Notes under the pieces: model-generated
Seen by the model: the letters and a program-made list of their open reading frames with translations, nothing else
What the model was told of the DNA's origin: nothing
Databases searched by the model: none
Assembly: GCF_024199945.1 (NCBI RefSeq)
Contig: NZ_JANADP010000001.1
Span: 7,998,001-8,062,000 of the forward strand
Source: Bradyrhizobium sp. CCGUVB4N
GTDB taxonomy: Bacteria; Pseudomonadota; Alphaproteobacteria; Rhizobiales; Xanthobacteraceae
Reading direction: 5' to 3'
Length of the DNA: 64,000 nucleotides
Program-made: the position numbers and the translations under genes
Shown here: positions 60,164 to 64,000 of the stretch, in pieces
Layout of the letters: the number at the start of each line of letters is the position of its first letter
Numbering within the stretch: position 1 is the stretch's first letter

Positions 60164-60997
60164 GTGGTTTGGGGAATTGTCCTGCAGCGTTGGCGGGCGT
60201 CGTTGTGTTGCGTCGGCCTCCTCGCCGCGGCGCTATGTCCCGGCATGGCTCGGGCCGGTGAATGCCCCGCGCCGCAATCGGAGATCGCGACCGATCGTCC
60301 CGACGTAACCAATTCCAGCCTGGTCGTGCCTGATGGCAGCATCCAGATCGAGAACGGCCTCAACACGTCCAGCCAGAGCGCCGGCAAGGGCTTTGACGGC
60401 AGCAACAGCCGTCTTCGCTTCGGCATCGCGCCGTGCCTCGAAGTGCTGGTCGACGTGCCGAGCTATGTCGGGCGTTTGACCGGCACGGTCGATACCGGTT
60501 TCACCAACGTCACCCCTGGCGTGAAGTGGCAGGTCAGCGGACTGCCAGAGCCTGCGAACCTCTCGGTGGTGTTCGGCGTCGGCCTGCCGACCGGCACGCC
60601 CGCGATCACCGGCGCAGGCCTTCAACCCTATCTGCAATTCCCCTGGTCTTACGAACTCGGCGGCGGCTGGGGCATCAGCGGCATGTTCACGAGCTTCTTC
60701 CGGCCATCGGATCCGGGCAACCACCAGACCAGCGAAGCAACCTTCGTGATCGAGCGCAAGGTCAGCGAGAAGCTGGCGCTGTTCGCCGAATATGTCAGCG
60801 ACACGCCATCGCGCGGCGCGAGCACGGCGCTGCTCAATGTCGGTGGCGGCTATCTCCTGAACCGGACCGAGCAAATCGATTTCCACCTGGCCTTCGGCCT
60901 CAACCGGAATTCGCCGGACTACATCATCGGCGTCGGCTATTCCTACCGCTGGGACAACGTCCTCGGCCCGGCCGCGCGACCGATGCTTCGGCGTTGA
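60164..60997 (+). CDS. Outer-membrane-type beta-barrel protein (phenol MetA-like)
   Basis: This protein of about 277 residues has a signal peptide (RWRASLCCVGLLAAALCPGMARA) and alternating hydrophobic/polar beta-strand patterns to the C-terminal YSYRWDNVLG. It matches the PF13557-type outer membrane transporter of aromatic degradation clusters in layout (FATDRPDVTNSS-like start, QPYLQFPWSYELGGGWGIS). The start is GTG 60164 with GAAGAGC upstream; other in-frame starts exist. It is divergent from the DapA-like gene. A role in uptake of small aromatic or aliphatic compounds is inferred. Confidence 0.65.
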   Translation: MVWGIVLQRWRASLCCVGLLAAALCPGMARAGECPAPQSEIATDRPDVTNSSLVVPDGSIQIENGLNTSSQSAGKGFDGSNSRLRFGIAPCLEVLVDVPSYVGRLTGTVDTGFTNVTPGVKWQVSGLPEPANLSVVFGVGLPTGTPAITGAGLQPYLQFPWSYELGGGWGISGMFTSFFRPSDPGNHQTSEATFVIERKVSEKLALFAEYVSDTPSRGASTALLNVGGGYLLNRTEQIDFHLAFGLNRNSPDYIIGVGYSYRWDNVLGPAARPMLRR

Positions 60998-61019
60998 CCA
61001 AGCTGGTCAGCGCGGCCGC

Positions 61020-61985
61020 TCACACCTTGAGCAGGCGCACCCGCGTGCCCCAGGGATCGACCGCCTCGACGCCGTCCGGCAGCTGCGCCACCCGGGCGCC
61101 GCCCTTGCGCAGGCGTTCTTCCCGCGCGGCGAGCAGCTCCTGCTTCTCCGTCACCAGCGAAAACCAGGCGAGCCCGGTCATGGCATCGTCGCGCTGGCCT
61201 GCGCCCTGGCTCTGCCAGACGTTCATGCCGAGATGGTGGTGATAGCGCCCCGACGACAGGAACGCGGCGCCGTTGCGACTGCGGGTCGGGTCGAGGCCAA
61301 TCGTGCCGTGGTAAAAGTTCTGCGCCTGCGCGAGATCGCCGACACGCAAATGCATATGGCCGACCCGCATCCCGTCCGGCGCCTTCGCATAGTCGCTGAC
61401 GCGCGTGTTGGTCAGCGACAGCAGGTCGGGAATGTTGAGCTCGTCGGTCGCCATCTGCACGCTGCCCTCGCTCCACTGCCATTGCGAGGGATCGCGATCC
61501 GCATAGACCTCGATGCCGTTGCCTTCGGGATCATCGAGATAGACGGACTCGCTGACGAGGTGATCAGCAAAGCCCGACAGCTTCACGCGGTGCGAGGCCG
61601 CATGCACCAGCCAGCGCGCCAGGTCTTTTCGCGTCGGCATCAGGAAGGCCGTGTGGTAGAGGCCGGCGGCGTTGCGCGGCTCGATCGCGGCGTCGGGACG
61701 AGCTTCCAGCACCAGCAGCGTGATACCGGCGGTGCCGAGCTTCGCGGCGGCGCCGGAGCGCTCCATTACGGTGAGCCCGATGACGTCGCGGTAGTAGTCG
61801 GCGACCTTGTCGAGATTCTTCACCCGCAGCGTCACCATGCCGACCCGCATCGGCGTGCGGCTGGCATAGGTCGGCCCGCCGCCTTGCGGATTGCCCTCGG
61901 CGCGCGCGGCGGCCGCGGCCGCCATCGCGAGCGAGCTGGCACCGGCGAGTTGAAGCAGGGTGCGGCGGGTGAGGTCGATGGTCAT
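61020..61985 (-). CDS. Tat-exported VOC/glyoxalase-fold protein
   Basis: This 321-residue protein has a twin-arginine signal (TRRTLLQLAGASSLAM) and two VOC (glyoxalase/bleomycin resistance) domains: about residues 46-160 (MVTLRVKNLDKVADYYRDVI, with YHTAFLMPTR) and 205-320 (GHMHLRVGDLAQAQNFYHGT). Metal-binding His in YHTAF and YHHHLGMNV, and Glu in GNGIEVYADRDP, are seen. Tandem VOC domains resemble extradiol dioxygenases, but a Tat signal is unusual for that group, so an extracytoplasmic function is likely. Start 61985; longer frames are not required. It is divergent from the HtrA-like gene. Confidence 0.85.
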   Translation of the reverse strand: MTIDLTRRTLLQLAGASSLAMAAAAAARAEGNPQGGGPTYASRTPMRVGMVTLRVKNLDKVADYYRDVIGLTVMERSGAAAKLGTAGITLLVLEARPDAAIEPRNAAGLYHTAFLMPTRKDLARWLVHAASHRVKLSGFADHLVSESVYLDDPEGNGIEVYADRDPSQWQWSEGSVQMATDELNIPDLLSLTNTRVSDYAKAPDGMRVGHMHLRVGDLAQAQNFYHGTIGLDPTRSRNGAAFLSSGRYHHHLGMNVWQSQGAGQRDDAMTGLAWFSLVTEKQELLAAREERLRKGGARVAQLPDGVEAVDPWGTRVRLLKV

Positions 61986-62164
61986 CGGTCGGGGCTCGCT
62001 GACATCCTTGAGGCCATATCGCGCAATTCGGGGATTGCTACACGTTCCCGTGAGTGGCTCCCAATCACATGTTCGTCGGCCGGGCCCAGGGCGGACTGGC
62101 CACCCGGCCAGTTTCGCAATGGCCCGTGACATCCCAGATTGTGGACAGCTTACAGGAGCCTTCC

Positions 62165-63031
62165 ATGACCGACTTCACTCCTCTCACCTCGCTATCGTCC
62201 GCGCTCGCGGATGTCGTGGCGCGCATCGCGCCGTCCGTCGTCTCCGTGCATTCGCATCGCTCCCGCTCGACCGGCTTCGTCTGGAAGCCCGGCCTGATCG
62301 TGACCGCCGACGAGGCGCTGGCGGACGAGGGCGAGGTCCAGATCGTGCTTGCCGACGGCAGCACGGCCTTGGCCACCATCGTGGGCCGCGACCACACCAC
62401 CGATATCGCGTTGCTGCGCGCCGACACCAACCTCGCGCCGGTCAGGCTCGCCGCAACGGTCCCCGCCCTCGGCGCGCTGTCGGTCGTGGTCGCCACCAAT
62501 CGCGATGCGCCGAGCGCGGCGCTCGGGATGGTATCGGTATCCGGCAAGGGCTGGCGCTCCTTGCGCGGCGGCGAGATCGATACGCGGATCGAGCTCGATG
62601 TCCGCCTGCGTTCGAGCCAGGAAGGCGGCCTTGCCGTCGATGCCTCCGGCGAGGCCTTCGGCATGACCGTGCTCGGACCGCGGCGCGTGCTGGTGATCCC
62701 GACGGCGACGATCGAGCGGGTCGCGGCGCAGCTCGAAACGCGCGGCCGCATCGCGCGCGGGTATCTCGGGCTCGGACTGCAGCCGCTGCGGCTCGACGAC
62801 GGCATCGGCGCGATGGTGATGAATGTCGACAAGGCAGGTCCCGCCGCCACAGCCGGCATCCGCCAGGGCGACGTGATCGTCGCGGTCAATGACCAGAAGC
62901 TGTCCGGCGTGCGCGCGCTGTTGCGGACGCTGGGCCCGGCGAGCGTCGGCCAGGTGGTCGATGTCGCGATCCGCCGCGGCGGCGAGCCGGCGAGCTTCAA
63001 GGTCACGATTGGCGAAAGGCCGGAGGCGTGA
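62165..63031 (+). CDS. HtrA-like PDZ protein with degenerate protease site
   Basis: This 288-residue S1C/HtrA-fold protein with a C-terminal PDZ domain (about 198-285, GYLGLGLQPLRL, AGIRQGDVIVAVN) lacks a signal peptide. The triad is lost: where TNAHV normally supplies His the sequence is VTADEAL (46-52), and the GNSGG serine loop reads SQEGGLAVD (151-159). Asp80 in DHTTDIALL is kept. It is therefore probably a non-proteolytic binding protein. Its stop overlaps the luxR start (GTGA), and a histidine kinase lies convergent, so a signalling role is likely. Start 62165 follows AGGAGCC. Confidence 0.88.
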   Translation: MTDFTPLTSLSSALADVVARIAPSVVSVHSHRSRSTGFVWKPGLIVTADEALADEGEVQIVLADGSTALATIVGRDHTTDIALLRADTNLAPVRLAATVPALGALSVVVATNRDAPSAALGMVSVSGKGWRSLRGGEIDTRIELDVRLRSSQEGGLAVDASGEAFGMTVLGPRRVLVIPTATIERVAAQLETRGRIARGYLGLGLQPLRLDDGIGAMVMNVDKAGPAATAGIRQGDVIVAVNDQKLSGVRALLRTLGPASVGQVVDVAIRRGGEPASFKVTIGERPEA

Positions 63032-63399
63032 GCGAGGACAACGCACCCGAGATCGTGCTGTCCCTGGAGATCGACGATCCCACGCTGGCCGACCGCCTCG
63101 CGACACTGCTCGGCAGCGTCGCGGGGCTTCGCCTTGCTGCGCCCGGCGAGACCGCCACGGCAAGCGTCGTCGCGCGCGATCCGCGCGTCATGCCGGAAGA
63201 CATCGCACTGACGCAGCGCGAGCTCGACGTGCTGGCGCTGATGGCGGAAGGCGCCTCCAACAAGATGATCGCGCGGCAGCTCAGCATCTCCGTGCACACC
63301 GTGAAATTCCATGTCGGCTCGCTGCTGGACAAGCTGGATGCCACCGGCCGCACCGACGCCGTCGCGCATGCGGCGCGCCGCGGTGTGATCGAGCTATAG
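63028..63399 (+). CDS. LuxR-type HTH regulator
   Basis: This 123-residue protein ends in a LuxR helix-turn-helix (LTQRELDVLALMAEGASNKM, then LSISVHTVKFHVGSLLDKL). The N-terminal 65 residues are short and lack receiver-domain Asp motifs, so this is not a full response regulator. It starts at a GTG that overlaps the HtrA-like stop by 4 bp (RBS CGGAGGC), so translation is coupled. The partner upstream may hold or release it. The gene ends 6 bp inside the convergent kinase gene. Target genes are unknown. Confidence 0.85.
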   Translation: MSEDNAPEIVLSLEIDDPTLADRLATLLGSVAGLRLAAPGETATASVVARDPRVMPEDIALTQRELDVLALMAEGASNKMIARQLSISVHTVKFHVGSLLDKLDATGRTDAVAHAARRGVIEL

Positions 63400-64000
63400 C
63401 GCGATCGGGAATTTGAGTTCGACGGTCAGGCCCGGCGCGTTGTCACGCAGCGCGATCTCGGCGCCGTGGAGCCGCGATACCGCCGCGACCAGGCTCAGGC
63501 CCAGACCGTTGCCGGGCGTATAACGGCTCTGTTCGAGCCGGTAGAAGCGTTTGAAGACGTGATCATGCTGGTCGGCGGCAATGCCCGGACCGTCATCGGC
63601 GATGGCGATCGTCGCGCTGGTGCCGGCATAACGGCAGGTCACGGTCACTTGTCCGCCGGCGCGGCCATGCTTGATCGCGTTGTCGACCAGATTGGCGATG
63701 GCATCGAACAAGAGGTCGCGATCGCCGGTTACGGCAACGTCGCGGTCACCGCCAAGGCTCATGCGCGTCGCGACCTGTTCGGCGGCGGCGTCATAGAGCT
63801 CGACGACCTCGCCGGCGATCTCGGCAAGATTGAGCGCGCGAAACGCGCTGCGGCGAGCGCGGGTCTCGATCTCCGATATCCGTGTGATCGAGGCGAACAT
63901 GCCGAGCACCGCATCGAGGTCGGCGATGGTATCGCCGATCAGCGCGGCATCGGCTTCACTGTTGCGCTCGTGGTGATAGGCCTTTTCCAGCCGGCCGCGC
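63394..64000 (-). CDS. Sensor histidine kinase, C-terminal part
   Basis: This fragment (about 200 residues to the window edge) has the HATPase_c domain with the N box NLVDNAIKHGR, G1 DDGPGIA, F box VFKRFYRLEQSR and G2 GNGLGLSLVA. Reading continues upstream through RGRLEKAYHHERNSEADAAL and GDTIADLDAVLGMFA, a HisKA-type dimerisation helix, so the phosphorylated His and sensor domain lie beyond the window. A cognate response regulator would probably be upstream. It converges with luxR and overlaps its stop by 6 bp (CTATAG). Partial at its 5' end. Confidence 0.9.
   Translation of the reverse strand, partial: RGRLEKAYHHERNSEADAALIGDTIADLDAVLGMFASITRISEIETRARRSAFRALNLAEIAGEVVELYDAAAEQVATRMSLGGDRDVAVTGDRDLLFDAIANLVDNAIKHGRAGGQVTVTCRYAGTSATIAIADDGPGIAADQHDHVFKRFYRLEQSRYTPGNGLGLSLVAAVSRLHGAEIALRDNAPGLTVELKFPIAL

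Overview
The window is GC-rich, densely coded chromosomal DNA. Gene content points to an alphaproteobacterium of the Bradyrhizobium type: many acyl-CoA dehydrogenase and CaiB/BaiF genes, tandem CYP153-like P450s, sorAB, a putA lacking the DNA-binding domain with a divergent Lrp regulator, a CyaC-type redox adenylate cyclase, and abundant long palindromic intergenic repeats. The genus is an inference from this profile. I saw no rRNA, tRNA, CRISPR array or phage. The only mobile element is one IS110-family insertion sequence.

Layout. 0-8.6 kb: the tail of an unknown gene, two small hypotheticals, an acetolactate-synthase-like ThDP enzyme, an L,D-transpeptidase, a DUF2927 protein, a threonine-synthase-like enzyme, a winged-helix/TPR membrane regulator and an ECF-type sigma factor. 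8.8-12.1 kb: a three-gene uracil catabolism (URC) cluster (GTP cyclohydrolase II-like urc1, DUF1688 urc4, and a divergent uracil phosphoribosyltransferase). 12.27-13.39 kb: an IS110-group element inserted into a palindromic repeat. Its upstream leader folds like a bridge RNA, and its loops match both the target and the element's own end. 13.4-15.8 kb: an M48 protease and a DUF898 membrane protein. 16-18.7 kb: two tandem CYP153-like P450s. 18.9-23.1 kb: a LysR regulator divergent from an acyl-CoA dehydrogenase / CoA-transferase / MaoC-type hydratase operon, followed by a benzoylformate decarboxylase (23.3-24.9 kb). 25.1-26.4 kb: an SDR gene and a marR gene, divergent around a 13-bp-arm perfect palindrome.

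26.6-32.6 kb: a second SDR, a hemolysin-III membrane protein, the ycjX-ycjF pair and a GT39 glycosyltransferase. 33-36.4 kb: cyaC and sorAB. 36.6-40.5 kb: a cold-shock gene, then the putR/putA divergon. 40.5-50 kb: a royal-jelly-like secreted protein with an HxlR regulator, a large TPR protein, a CoA-transferase, a GST, a 54-aa membrane protein, a cytochrome-c-like exported protein and a coiled-coil membrane protein. 49.8-53.2 kb: a CNBD/MBL pair and a lemA-TPM operon. 53.3-56.5 kb: an enoyl-CoA hydratase with two complementary acyl-CoA dehydrogenase subunits. 56.7-62 kb: an orphan molybdopterin hydroxylase subunit, a DapA-like lyase, an outer-membrane-type protein and a Tat-exported VOC protein. 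62-64 kb: a catalytically degenerate HtrA-like protein translationally coupled to a LuxR regulator, convergent with a histidine kinase that runs off the window.

Overall this is a catabolic, accessory stretch of chromosome (pyrimidine, fatty-acid or alkane, aromatic keto acid, proline, sulfite) interleaved with redox and envelope functions. Most operon boundaries carry one of five families of palindromic repeat. The most interesting items are the IS110 element with its readable guide loops, the URC cluster with an altered Upp, and the 13-bp-arm MarR operator.
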